Below, piece by piece: positions 1 through 8,503 of a DNA stretch of 64,000 nt (within the stretch, counting starts at the first letter, position 1; each line of letters begins with the position of its first letter). The notes under the pieces are model-generated. The model saw nothing but the letters and a program-made list of their open reading frames with translations, had not been told where the DNA came from and did not search any database. Made by a program: the position numbers and the translations under genes. Source of the stretch: Bacillota bacterium (lineage in GTDB: Bacteria > Bacillota > Bacilli > Paenibacillales > Paenibacillaceae); NCBI GenBank assembly GCA_023433615.1, contig JAEZCJ010000223.1:51497-115496 (forward strand). The letters are read 5' to 3'.

Positions 1-479
1 TCAATGATCCGAGGATACTGTTCCTGGATGAGCCGACAACCGGGCTGGACCCGCAGGCCAGGATGCATGCGTGGGGCACGATCCGGCAGCTGCAGCAGGA
101 GAAGAAGATGACGGTGTTCCTGACGACGCATTATATGGAAGAAGCCGCGATGGCCGACGATGTCGCGATTATCGACCACGGCAGGATCGTGGCGCAGGGC
201 ACGCCGGCGCAGCTGCGCGTTCAGCACAGCAGCGATCACTTGAAGGTCATGCCGAAGGACGGCGAACGCGAAGCCGTGGTGCGGGCCGTGACGGCAGCAG
301 GGAATGAATATGCCGAGGGCGCCGGGGTGCTGGACATTGCCGTGGCGGACAGCATGCAAGGGCTTGCCATGCTGAAGGCGATCGAGCCGCATATCGATCA
401 TTTCGAGATGATCCGAGGGTCGATGGACGATGTATTCTTGAACATTACGGGACGTTCTTTGAGAGAGGGTGGAGAATAG
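1..479 (+). CDS. ABC transporter ATP-binding protein, C-terminal part (5' end outside window)
   Basis: The reading frame is open from base 3 to the stop at 477-479, so the gene begins upstream of the window. The first visible residues are the Walker B/D-loop region LFLDEPTTGLDPQ, followed by the switch histidine in LTTHYMEEA. This is the end of an ABC ATPase of the DrrA/CcmA type that energises ABC-2 exporters. The last 70 or so residues are the usual accessory C-terminal domain. The permease gene starts on the next base, so the two form one transporter operon. The substrate (drug, lipid or polymer) cannot be read from the sequence. Walker A and signature motifs lie outside the window. Confidence 0.95.
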   Translation, partial: NDPRILFLDEPTTGLDPQARMHAWGTIRQLQQEKKMTVFLTTHYMEEAAMADDVAIIDHGRIVAQGTPAQLRVQHSSDHLKVMPKDGEREAVVRAVTAAGNEYAEGAGVLDIAVADSMQGLAMLKAIEPHIDHFEMIRGSMDDVFLNITGRSLREGGE

Positions 480-1358
480 ATGGGCGCAGTCGGACATTTG
501 GTAAAGCGCAATTTGCTGGTGTTTTTTCGGGATCGGGCAGCGGTATTCTTCTCGTTCTTATCCGTGCTGATCATTATCGGACTGTACGCCTTATTCCTAG
601 CCGATATGCAAGTCAGCGGAATCCAAGAACTCGCAGGCGATGTCCCAGGCATCCGGTTCTTGGTAGATTCTTGGATTATGGCCGGTCTGCTTGCCATCAA
701 TACGGTCACGGTCAGCCTCGGGGCGCTGGCAATTATGGTGCGCGACCAGGATAAGAAGGTGCTGCGCGACTTCATGGTCGCTCCCCTCAAGCGGACAGCG
801 ATCGTCGTCAGCTACATTCTGTCGTCGCTTACGATCGGCGGGGTCATCAGCATCGCGGGATTGGTGCTGATGGAAGCCTACATCGTCATCTCGGGCGGCG
901 AGATGCTCGGATGGGTGAGCTTGCTTAAGGTGTTGGGCGTGACGCTGCTGAGCTGCCTGACGTCGACTGCGTTGTTGTTCCTCGTCACGACGTTCGTGCG
1001 CTCGATGTCTGCCTTCTCGACGATCAGCAGCATCGTCGGCACGCTGATCGGTTTCGTCGCCGGCGTGTACGTGCCGATGAGCATGATGCCGGCAGCGGTG
1101 CAGAGCGCGGTGCTGTTCTTCCCGACGACGTATTCGGCGGCGCTGCTCCGGCAGCTCTTCATGGAGAAACCGCTCGAGGACGTGTTCGCGGGGGCGCCGG
1201 CCAGTGCGCTGGCGGATTATCAAGAGGCATTCGGCGTCACCTATAAGCTGGGCGGCGAGACGATCAGCCCGGAGCTGATGTTGGCCATTCTAGTCGGTAT
1301 GACGCTACTGCTGATCGCGGCGAGCATCGTGCGTGTGCGGTATTGGCGGTTGGGGTAA
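480..1358 (+). CDS. ABC-2 type transporter permease
   Basis: This 292-residue membrane protein is the partner of the preceding ATPase and starts directly after its stop codon, with GGTGGAG just upstream as ribosome binding site. About six hydrophobic segments are visible: near residues 15-40, 58-80, 100-130, 140-165, 170-195 and 265-287. The order and length fit the ABC-2 membrane family (DrrB type). Inference: it exports a hydrophobic compound or drug. The stop is followed within 20 bases by a hairpin with a T run, so this gene ends the operon. Confidence 0.92.
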   Translation: MGAVGHLVKRNLLVFFRDRAAVFFSFLSVLIIIGLYALFLADMQVSGIQELAGDVPGIRFLVDSWIMAGLLAINTVTVSLGALAIMVRDQDKKVLRDFMVAPLKRTAIVVSYILSSLTIGGVISIAGLVLMEAYIVISGGEMLGWVSLLKVLGVTLLSCLTSTALLFLVTTFVRSMSAFSTISSIVGTLIGFVAGVYVPMSMMPAAVQSAVLFFPTTYSAALLRQLFMEKPLEDVFAGAPASALADYQEAFGVTYKLGGETISPELMLAILVGMTLLLIAASIVRVRYWRLG

Positions 1359-1373
1359 GATAGCGATATAGCG

Positions 1374-1408
1374 GTCGGTCAGGAGTTTGTTCCTGGCCGG
1401 CTTTTTTC
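1374..1408 (+). terminator. Rho-independent terminator of the ABC-2 exporter operon
   Basis: GTCGGTCAGGAG pairs with TTCCTGGCCGGC across a TTTG loop, with some G-T pairs, and is followed by TTTTTT. It lies 16 bases after the permease stop. Confidence 0.85.
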
Positions 1409-1504
1409 TGTGTGCTCGAGGGCATAGGCGATGAGTCGCAGGAATTGTCATGGCTATGTCGAAATATAGGAGCGACTGACAAGATGTAGGAGGGGCTCTT
1501 CGCA

Positions 1505-4500
1505 TTGAGAACGATATTTCGGCTGGCCAAATACCCACTCTTGGGTATATGGGGGATCTTCATGCTAATCGACTTCTTCGATACCGGCAACGGCATCATA
1601 GCCGACTACGTGAAGCCGTTCAACGACTTCGTCACGACATGGGGCAATAAGCTGCTCGGCTTGTTCTTGTCGGCCGAGACGATCGCAGAATATCATCTGG
1701 GCACGGTATTGAATATTCTCGTCATGCTGGTCTTGATTCTCTTGTATCCTAAGATCGCCGGGCTCGTGCAACAGATGGCATCCAAGTTCCAAGAGAAGAA
1801 GCCGTATCGCCGGTTCGTCCGCATCCCATACGGTTCGAAGAAAGAGGATGGCATCGTACAGCTGCTGAAAGAAGCGAAGAAAGCGACGCCCGAATTCGTC
1901 CACTATATGCCGGAACGGGAAGAGAACGCGATGGTTATCCAGCGCCTGGAGCAGCAGAACTTCCACGAGCTCGTCGGCAATTCGGGGAATGGCAAGAGCG
2001 TGTCCGCTTACCAGGTCTGTTATCACTACAGCCGCAAGAATTACAAGACGTATCAATATAAGACCCGAAGCGCCGTCGGCGACAAGGAAGACTCGCTCAT
2101 CGAGGAAGAAATCGATGCGCTCTGCAAGTCGGATAAGTATGTGATGCTGCTGGTCGACGATGCGCATCTGCTTCAATCCCGCAAGGAATCGGTCAAGGAA
2201 CTGCTCCTGGAGAAGTGCGGGGCGAATCCCAGAATGAAAGTTCTATGGGTGGAGACGACCTTCCACGGCGAACTCGACACTAGCGAGAGCGGGACGGCGG
2301 TGACTCGACTGGAGTTCGGCAGCTTCCGCAAGGTGCTCGTTCAACACTATCGCGAACACTATAACAAGAAGTTTACGCATGTGCAGTTTGCAATCAGGCA
2401 ATTGGAGGAGAATAAGGTGCTCGATCCTTGGCAGTTCAACTTCATTGCAACACAGGCCAACGAGGTATTCGAACAACGAATACGGACGCTGACCGACCTC
2501 GAATTGCTGACGGTGTACCTGGTATCCAGCTACAGCGTGATGACGGGAGACAAGGCGATTAGCACGGCTGATCTCGTCGGCCGTTTAGAGCGGTTGGCCA
2601 AGACTCCGGGTTTCGAATTCATAGCGGATAACCGAAGGAAGCATCATTCATTCGACAATCTGGTCGCATACTTGGAGAAGCAAGGCTTGATTAAGATTAA
2701 CAACCGAGACATCCACAGCTTACATTATAATTTCTCAAAGTTCGTCATCGGTATCGCGCTGGACACGGCGCTTGCGCCCATGCTCTTGTCCGCGTACGCC
2801 GAATGGATCCAAGATTCGCCGTATGCGTTCAAGAACGTACATGCCTACCTGTACGTGCTGGATCGACATGCGGAGCCGTTCCTTCGGCAATGCGAGGACT
2901 GGATGACCGCCTATGTCGGGCAGCCGGAACCGGATCTTCTATCCGCGTATCCGAAAGTTCTGGATGCGATCGAAGTCTTGTGCCCGGCTGTCTATAGCAA
3001 TATCCTCCGCGTCTTGGATGCAGACGCCGTCTGCCGGAGGTTGGAAGCGGTGGATGCGGCTCGTCTGCAAAGCGCAGCCTCCTATATTCGGGGCTTCAAG
3101 CGGAAGGCCGAACTGCTGCTGGCGAATCTGAACGTGCGCGCTGTTGCTGAACGTATCCAACCGATCGGTTCGATCGCGGTCTTCAGGCAGTTGTCCGCCT
3201 TCGTGGATCTGCTCGACGGGAAGAAGAAGCAAGAATTCGTCGACGCGCTGCGGATGGAGGAACTCGTTCACCTCGTGAACGCGATGGAACCGGAACACTT
3301 CGGGGCGGTCGGCGCGCTGATCAAGTCGCTCGGGCCGGGCGGCATCCGGATTCTTCAGCACCCTGACTTGCGGCTGCAGGCTATTGCCAGCGCGGCGAAC
3401 CGCGTGAATCTGGAACAGTTCACCGCTTTCGCAAGCTTCTACCATATGCTTGATCCGGCGACGCAGACGGTTCTTTACGACGGTCTCGAGGTCGGTATGT
3501 TCATTGCGCAGGCGAATCAAGCGACGCCCGACCAATTCGACCATGTGACCTCCGTTCATAAGGGGGTATTTGCCAAAGGGTCTCAGGCTTTCGTGAGCCG
3601 CTTGGACTGGGACCGGATCGCAGCGACGATTCCTCAGATTCAGCAACGCAACCTGCAGCGCTTCGCCAACCTGCTCGAAGCGCTGGGCCCCTATCGGAAT
3701 TCGCTGCTCTCCCGAATCGACAAGTACATTTCGCACTTGGCCGGCGTCATCAGCAGCGTGGAGAGCGGGTACTTCTATCAAGCGGGGATAACGCTGGGAA
3801 TATTGTCTCCGTCGATGCGGATTCGGTTGCTGCAGGATGCGCAGTTCGATTACGGGGCCATTGCGAGGAGCGCAGGGGCGATGCAGACCGATGAGCTGCA
3901 GCAGTTCTCGACACTGCTCAGCGCGTTAGGGGATGAGAAGCACCGACTGCTCGAGCATCGGGAGTTCCCGATGGAGCGTCTCGCGACGGTCGCGTCGCAT
4001 GCGAATCGGGATAAATTCCAGCAGCTCTCGAACTTGCTCGCTGCACTTGCGCCCTACGACGCGCCATTGCTTACGAGTCCCGGCTTCGACTTCGGCGGAA
4101 TTGCCGACAGCGCGAGCCGGGTAACGCCGGACAAATTCCAGCAGCTTGCGAACCTGCTCGATGCGTTGGGGTCGCACAGAGGACTGCTGATCCGGCACCC
4201 GAGCATGCGCTTGGATCAGGTGAAAACGACGATCGGGACGGTGACGGTTGCCCGGCTGCAGCAATTGGCAGAGTTGTTGAAGTCGTTCGACACGTACCTG
4301 CCGATGTTGATGGACGAGGCGTGGTTCGAAGCGATCCTTACGCTGCTTCCTGAGACGAACGAGAAGGATGGGCACAAGCTATGCGTCTTAATGCGCGTGC
4401 TGCCCGAAGCGTATCGTGCGCGAATGCTCGACCGGATCTCATTAACGGAGAAGATTGAGTTGAACGATTTCCACTCGAACAACTTATATGTCCTCAGTTC

Positions 4501-5044
4501 GTGGTTCGCCTTCCTCGATGTGCATGTTCGTACGAATCGAATCAGCGAAGAAGAACGGAACCGAATCCGGCCGGTCGCAGCGGCGGTCAGACCCAAGCTT
4601 AGCCAGTTAGTGGTCCGTTGTCCACATCAGCAATACGGATACTTGGCGCATATCCTGGTCGTTATCGACCGACTTGGCCTTGGCGGCGAAATGGCAGTCA
4701 TCGACGACGCCGTGCTTCGAACATTCGCCGGACGATTGCATCGCGTCGCGTTATGGACGCCGTTCACTCAACTCGTGTATGCATTCTCGCGATTGAATCG
4801 GGCAGGGACGATTTTGATGTTGAATAAGGATAAGGTCCTGGCGATTCTGACCCGATCGTTCCAAGCGGCGACCGCCGTGCAGGAGGAGCGGATCGAGTTC
4901 CTCTCGCTTGTGAAGAGCCTCAGTCTCCCTGCCTATCGGCAGATCATCGGCGGCACCGTCTACCAAGGTGTCCCGATCCCGGATGCGCCGACCCTCGCGT
5001 GGCCGAACTTGATTGAGCCCGAGTCCGAAGGCGTCGGTGTATAG
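1505..5044 (+). CDS. Membrane-anchored P-loop NTPase with helical repeats (STAND-like), unknown function
   Basis: I do not recognise a named family for this 1179-residue protein. Hydrophobic segments near residues 8-25 and 66-86 suggest an N-terminal membrane anchor. A P-loop follows: Walker A GNSGNGKS at residues 158-165 and a Walker B-like VMLLVDDAH at about 213-221. From about residue 620 to 930 there are degenerate repeats of about 40 residues, built round KFQQLxNLLxALG and probably alpha-helical. N-terminal module, NTPase core and C-terminal repeats is the layout of STAND NTPases, which act as regulators, death proteins or phage sensors; membership is inferred. The start is TTG at 1505, nine bases after AGGAGGGG; no ATG is as well placed. 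It is monocistronic, between terminators at 1374 and 5099. Confidence 0.85.
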   Translation: MRTIFRLAKYPLLGIWGIFMLIDFFDTGNGIIADYVKPFNDFVTTWGNKLLGLFLSAETIAEYHLGTVLNILVMLVLILLYPKIAGLVQQMASKFQEKKPYRRFVRIPYGSKKEDGIVQLLKEAKKATPEFVHYMPEREENAMVIQRLEQQNFHELVGNSGNGKSVSAYQVCYHYSRKNYKTYQYKTRSAVGDKEDSLIEEEIDALCKSDKYVMLLVDDAHLLQSRKESVKELLLEKCGANPRMKVLWVETTFHGELDTSESGTAVTRLEFGSFRKVLVQHYREHYNKKFTHVQFAIRQLEENKVLDPWQFNFIATQANEVFEQRIRTLTDLELLTVYLVSSYSVMTGDKAISTADLVGRLERLAKTPGFEFIADNRRKHHSFDNLVAYLEKQGLIKINNRDIHSLHYNFSKFVIGIALDTALAPMLLSAYAEWIQDSPYAFKNVHAYLYVLDRHAEPFLRQCEDWMTAYVGQPEPDLLSAYPKVLDAIEVLCPAVYSNILRVLDADAVCRRLEAVDAARLQSAASYIRGFKRKAELLLANLNVRAVAERIQPIGSIAVFRQLSAFVDLLDGKKKQEFVDALRMEELVHLVNAMEPEHFGAVGALIKSLGPGGIRILQHPDLRLQAIASAANRVNLEQFTAFASFYHMLDPATQTVLYDGLEVGMFIAQANQATPDQFDHVTSVHKGVFAKGSQAFVSRLDWDRIAATIPQIQQRNLQRFANLLEALGPYRNSLLSRIDKYISHLAGVISSVESGYFYQAGITLGILSPSMRIRLLQDAQFDYGAIARSAGAMQTDELQQFSTLLSALGDEKHRLLEHREFPMERLATVASHANRDKFQQLSNLLAALAPYDAPLLTSPGFDFGGIADSASRVTPDKFQQLANLLDALGSHRGLLIRHPSMRLDQVKTTIGTVTVARLQQLAELLKSFDTYLPMLMDEAWFEAILTLLPETNEKDGHKLCVLMRVLPEAYRARMLDRISLTEKIELNDFHSNNLYVLSSWFAFLDVHVRTNRISEEERNRIRPVAAAVRPKLSQLVVRCPHQQYGYLAHILVVIDRLGLGGEMAVIDDAVLRTFAGRLHRVALWTPFTQLVYAFSRLNRAGTILMLNKDKVLAILTRSFQAATAVQEERIEFLSLVKSLSLPAYRQIIGGTVYQGVPIPDAPTLAWPNLIEPESEGVGV

Positions 5045-5098
5045 GGGGATCCCGCTGAAATGCATGTATTTCATGCAAATTAAGAGCGGAAAGGGAAA

Positions 5099-5123
5099 AG
5101 CCTGCAGATTTGCAGGCTTTTTT
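5099..5123 (+). terminator. Rho-independent terminator after the NTPase gene
   Basis: A perfect 8-bp stem AGCCTGCA/TGCAGGCT with a GATT loop is followed by five T. Two further weak dyads lie nearby: TGCATG/CATGCA at 5061-5077 and a related GCCTGCA...TGCAG at about 5149-5166. The rest of 5045-5337 shows nothing I can assign. Confidence 0.9.
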
Positions 5124-5337
5124 CATTAGACGATTATGAGCTGTGCGTAGCCTGCACTTTTGCAGAATGAGGCTTGTCGTGCGTGGAGCCGGATACGGCA
5201 ACGGAGAGACCTCGTACGCCACGGACTAGCTTAGTTAGCTATAAACCACATGCATAGGCCTTCTAGCAGGGGAATAATGTCGAATGTAGAAGATATTAGG
5301 GTGCGTGCAGAGAAGATGACGATCCGGGGAGGCAATC

Positions 5338-7089
5338 ATGAGTCTAGTATGGCAACGTAAGCTTCGAGCATTAGGCATGTATGCAATGGCGGTAATGCTG
5401 CTATTGAGCTGCCCGGCATTATCGGGTGCGGCGGCGGGTTCGGACGCAACGAGTAAAGCGAAGGTCGTGCAAGTCGTTTCAGGGGTATCGTATGCCATGG
5501 CGCTGACCGAGGACGGGCGCGTATGGACATGGGGACATCATGTCAGGGGAGCGCTGGGGCAGGGCGATAAGCTGCAGGCCGCTAAGCCTGCGGCCATCGC
5601 GTCGCTGCCGCCGATTCTAGCGATATCTGCCGGTCACGATCACAGTATGGCATTGGACCGAGACGGCCAAGTATGGGTGTGGGGAGACAATCTGAGAGGA
5701 CAATTGGGCAACGGGACGTATTCCAAGCTGGGTGCTCCGCAGAGCGACGGCGGCCGCGCGGTTGCGGAAGACAACGGATCCAGCGTGCCGCTGAAGTTGA
5801 CCGGGCTGCCGAAGATTGCGACCGTTGCGGCAAGCGATCGAGGCTCATACGCGGTGGACGAGCATGGTCAAGTCTGGCACTGGGGCGAGGCACAGATGGA
5901 TAATCCGTCCATGCCGCAAGGATTCATCGAGCAAGAGTCGGCGAAGCTTCTGCCGGCGGTTGTGCCGGGATTGTCCGGCATTCGCGAAGTGGTGCCTAGC
6001 GCTTACTTGAACCGGGCCGTAACGAAGAGCGGGAAAGTGTTCGAGTGGGGATTGGAGCTTGCGGCAGACGGCAGTCTGCGCCAGCTGAACGCGCCGCGTT
6101 CGGTAGGCGGGGTGGGCGAAGTGAAACGTCTTCGCGGGAATGCGGTCACGGCGTGGACCTTCGAGCATAACGGGACGGTAAGTCAATGGGGCTTGGAATT
6201 GCTGGACGAATCCGGACTGAACTACACGGATCCGAAGGCAGCAGGGAAAATCCCGAGCCGCTCCATCCCGGTGGCGACATCCGCGCTTCAGGGCTATGTG
6301 GACATTCAGAGCTCGACTTACCAGATCGCTCGTCCGTCGCTGGCGGCCTTGTCGGACGATGGTACAGTATGGGGCTGGGGAAGCAACGCGCAGGGTCAGC
6401 TGGGGTCGGATTCGCCTTCGACAAGCTCGCAATGGGTGATGGTTCCCGGCTTGCAAGCTATCGTGGGCATTCACGCAGCTTACGGAACCGTATTCGCATT
6501 CGATGCGGAGGGGAGGCTATATGCTTGGGGGCTGAACTACGGCGGCAAGCTGGGCGGCGGCAGCGAGGCTGCATCCCGCGCAGCGGCAAGCGCAATAGCA
6601 GGCTTCGGACCTTCTACTGACGCTGCTGCCGGGACTGATAAACCGGCGATTGCCGGGGGTCAAGCGCCGGCTGAGGTCAACAAGCCGCAGCCACAGCAGC
6701 CGGCAAGTCAGCCAGACCGCAGCCCCGCCGCTGAAGGGATCGCGTTGTATGTCAATCAGGAGAAGCTGGCGCTTGCAGCGGAGGGATCGCCGTCCGGGAC
6801 GACGATGGTGCCGTTCCGCGGGATTTTCCAAGCGTTCAACATGAACGTCGATTGGAATCAACAGACCCGTTCGGTTACCGCTGTCAAGGACGGTCTGACC
6901 ATCACGATGACACTGGGCTCGCGGACCGCCTACGTGAACGGCGCAGCCGTGGAGCTGACCGAGGCGCCGAGAGTTAACCGTGACGGCTTGTTGCTCGTCA
7001 ACCTGCGCTTTATCTCCGAGACATTGGGCGCCAAGGTAGACTATACCAAGCTGCCTGGCGGCGCCAGCATATCTATTCAATTCAACTAG
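5338..7089 (+). CDS. Secreted RCC1-repeat protein with C-terminal copper amine oxidase-like (stalk) domain
   Basis: This 583-residue protein has a signal peptide: basic start, hydrophobic core to about residue 30, cleavage after SGAAA. Residues 45-430 hold RCC1-type propeller repeats recognisable by GxVWxWG and GxLG (DGRVWTWG, DGQVWVWGDN, DGTVWGWGSN, EGRLYAWGLN). A linker rich in Pro, Gln and Ala (430-465) leads to a copper-amine-oxidase-N domain (467-583) with MVPFRGIFQAF and LLVNLRFISETLGAKVDY. In Paenibacillaceae such stalk domains are common on secreted and surface proteins; they are not copper enzymes by themselves. The ATG at 5338 is preceded by GGGGAGG at 5326-5332. A role in surface recognition is only a guess. 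Confidence 0.9.
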   Translation: MSLVWQRKLRALGMYAMAVMLLLSCPALSGAAAGSDATSKAKVVQVVSGVSYAMALTEDGRVWTWGHHVRGALGQGDKLQAAKPAAIASLPPILAISAGHDHSMALDRDGQVWVWGDNLRGQLGNGTYSKLGAPQSDGGRAVAEDNGSSVPLKLTGLPKIATVAASDRGSYAVDEHGQVWHWGEAQMDNPSMPQGFIEQESAKLLPAVVPGLSGIREVVPSAYLNRAVTKSGKVFEWGLELAADGSLRQLNAPRSVGGVGEVKRLRGNAVTAWTFEHNGTVSQWGLELLDESGLNYTDPKAAGKIPSRSIPVATSALQGYVDIQSSTYQIARPSLAALSDDGTVWGWGSNAQGQLGSDSPSTSSQWVMVPGLQAIVGIHAAYGTVFAFDAEGRLYAWGLNYGGKLGGGSEAASRAAASAIAGFGPSTDAAAGTDKPAIAGGQAPAEVNKPQPQQPASQPDRSPAAEGIALYVNQEKLALAAEGSPSGTTMVPFRGIFQAFNMNVDWNQQTRSVTAVKDGLTITMTLGSRTAYVNGAAVELTEAPRVNRDGLLLVNLRFISETLGAKVDYTKLPGGASISIQFN

Positions 7090-7146
7090 CACGGGCACCT
7101 GCAAGCTTCCATACCATACTAGAAATCGGGTATAGGAGGTATGCGA

Positions 7147-7374
7147 GTGAATAGAAGCCAGATGCTGTTGTATGGATTGCTCGGAAGCTTGGGATTGGTA
7201 CTGATCAGTTTTCCGCAGATGATTAGGTTCATGCTGTTCGATGGGGAATTCGGCGAGATCGTGCATGACGTATTGAATATCGTGTCGTCGGTCGGTTACT
7301 ATGGCATGCTGATCTTCAGCATCCTGTTGATTATTGAGGCTGTTCAGGCGCTGCGAAGAATGTACAAAAGGTAG
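7147..7374 (+). CDS. Small two-TM membrane protein, unknown function
   Basis: Two hydrophobic segments, about residues 6-27 and 46-65, fill most of this 75-residue protein, which ends in a basic tail (RRMYKR). I do not recognise a family. AGGAGG lies at 7134-7139. It would be one base from the ATG at 7141 but has normal seven-base spacing to the GTG at 7147, so I place the start at GTG 7147. The gene follows the RCC1 protein by about 60 bases and is closed by the terminator at 7446, so the two may share a transcript. Confidence 0.7.
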   Translation: MNRSQMLLYGLLGSLGLVLISFPQMIRFMLFDGEFGEIVHDVLNIVSSVGYYGMLIFSILLIIEAVQALRRMYKR

Positions 7375-7445
7375 TCTTGCAGCAACGGCAGGATGAGGCA
7401 GCTGCCTTGATCTACCGTTTGCCTAATCGATAACCGTAAGAGGTG

Positions 7446-7476
7446 AACCGGCATGGTGCTGAACCATGCCGGTTTT
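7446..7476 (+). terminator. Rho-independent terminator upstream of the cnt operon
   Basis: A perfect 12-bp stem AACCGGCATGGT/ACCATGCCGGTT with a GCTGA loop ends in a T tract. It insulates the metallophore promoter from the genes upstream. Confidence 0.88.
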
Positions 7477-7535
7477 GTGTGCGATTATGTCGCGAGGTAA
7501 CTCGCTGAAATTATGGATGTCGCCAAAATTAGGTA

Positions 7536-7564
7536 TTGACGGTTGCCTAAATTGCGGATATGAT
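7536..7564 (+). promoter_or_regulatory. Sigma-A promoter of the cnt operon
   Basis: TTGACG at 7536-7541 and TATGAT at 7559-7564 are separated by exactly 17 bases. The predicted transcription start, about 7571, lies inside the Zur-type boxes. This is the only strong promoter I see for the nine genes that follow. Confidence 0.85.
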
Positions 7565-7566
7565 CA

Positions 7567-7595
7567 TTTCGTAATTATTAGTAATAATTACGATT
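7567..7595 (+). promoter_or_regulatory. Two overlapping Zur-type operator boxes
   Basis: GTAATAATTAC at 7581-7591 is a perfect 5-1-5 palindrome. An overlapping copy centred ten bases upstream contains TAATTATTA (7572-7580) with TCG on its left. Both fit the Bacillus Zur consensus TCGTAATnATTACGA better than Fur (TGATAATnATTATCA) or PerR. The one-turn offset and the position over the transcription start imply zinc-dependent repression of the metallophore operon. The Zur versus Fur assignment is inference from the GTAAT/ATTAC half sites. Confidence 0.75.
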
Positions 7596-7615
7596 ACGAT
7601 TAAGGGGCGGCTGCG

Positions 7616-8458
7616 ATGTTGCGGGAGATCGAGTATGTCAAATGCAATCCCACGCAGAACATGACGATCCTGGTGAAGACGCGTCAACAGGCCCAAGACT
7701 ACAAGCGGGTTGCATCCAAGATCATGTCCTACGATAGCGTCTACGCCGAGCAAGTGGGCTTCATTGAACAACCTGTCAGCCCGATGGCTGACGCTAGCCT
7801 GCAGATGGCCGGGGGCGAATTCTGCGGCAACGGCTGCATGGCGCTGGCTGTCTATCTTGCCGCAGAACGAGACATCCAACCTGAAGGAGCGGTGGACATC
7901 GTGCTGGAGACGTCGGGGGCCGGTCAACTCGTCCGCTGTCAGGTGAAGCGAGCCGAAGGAGAAGGCGCATACCGGTGCCGTATCGCCATGCCTGCACCTG
8001 TCGGCATCGAGACCAGGGTCGTGATGGAGGAAGACGGCGAACTGGAGTTGGCCGTCGTGCAGTATCGGGACTTCTTCCATATCGTGATCGAGGTGGATGA
8101 ATTCGGGCAAGAGGAGCGAAGACGAGCCGAGCTCATTGCCCGGCTGCTTGGCATCGTTCCGGGCGCGAGCCTGGTCGGAGTCATGCTGTTCAAGCCCGAT
8201 ACGGAGCAACTGGCCCCATTGATCCATGTGCCGCCGGTAGGCAGCCTGATCTGGGAGAGAGGCTGCGGATCCGGGACGGCTTCGCTCGGCGCCTACTTGT
8301 CTTGGCGCGATAAGCGCCCGATCGTCGATAGGCCGATCGCTCAGCCCGGCGGCACGATCCATGTGTCGGCCGACTGGAATTCGGATGGAGTAACGGGCCC
8401 GGCCATCGAAGGCAATGTCGGGATCGTTGCGCAAGGAACCGCGTTCATTCGCTTGTAA
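7616..8458 (+). CDS. cntK: CntK-like histidine racemase (DapF-fold), opine metallophore biosynthesis
   Basis: A 280-residue protein of the diaminopimelate-epimerase fold. The two catalytic cysteines of that fold are visible: Cys70 in GGEFCGNGC and Cys217 in ERGCGSGTAS. In staphylopine synthesis CntK converts L-histidine to D-histidine, the first building block. The gene starts the operon, has AAGGGGCGG six bases before ATG 7616, and is followed by CntL- and CntM-like genes, which sets it apart from true DapF. Its presence suggests the product contains D-histidine, as in staphylopine, rather than L-histidine as in pseudopaline, whose operon lacks cntK. Substrate is inferred from context. Confidence 0.88.
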   Translation: MLREIEYVKCNPTQNMTILVKTRQQAQDYKRVASKIMSYDSVYAEQVGFIEQPVSPMADASLQMAGGEFCGNGCMALAVYLAAERDIQPEGAVDIVLETSGAGQLVRCQVKRAEGEGAYRCRIAMPAPVGIETRVVMEEDGELELAVVQYRDFFHIVIEVDEFGQEERRRAELIARLLGIVPGASLVGVMLFKPDTEQLAPLIHVPPVGSLIWERGCGSGTASLGAYLSWRDKRPIVDRPIAQPGGTIHVSADWNSDGVTGPAIEGNVGIVAQGTAFIRL

Positions 8459-8503
8459 GCCGCCGGCACAGTCGATACGCGAAATTACACGAATAGTGGA
8501 GAA

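Noticed and set aside
1505..5044. Calling the repeat NTPase a known anti-phage system
   Set aside because: Architecture alone is suggestive; I see no defined effector domain or neighbouring defence gene to support a named system.
7616..8458. Housekeeping diaminopimelate epimerase (dapF)
   Set aside because: The DapF fold is shared, but the Zur-type promoter and linkage to cntL, cntM and the importer favour the metallophore racemase.
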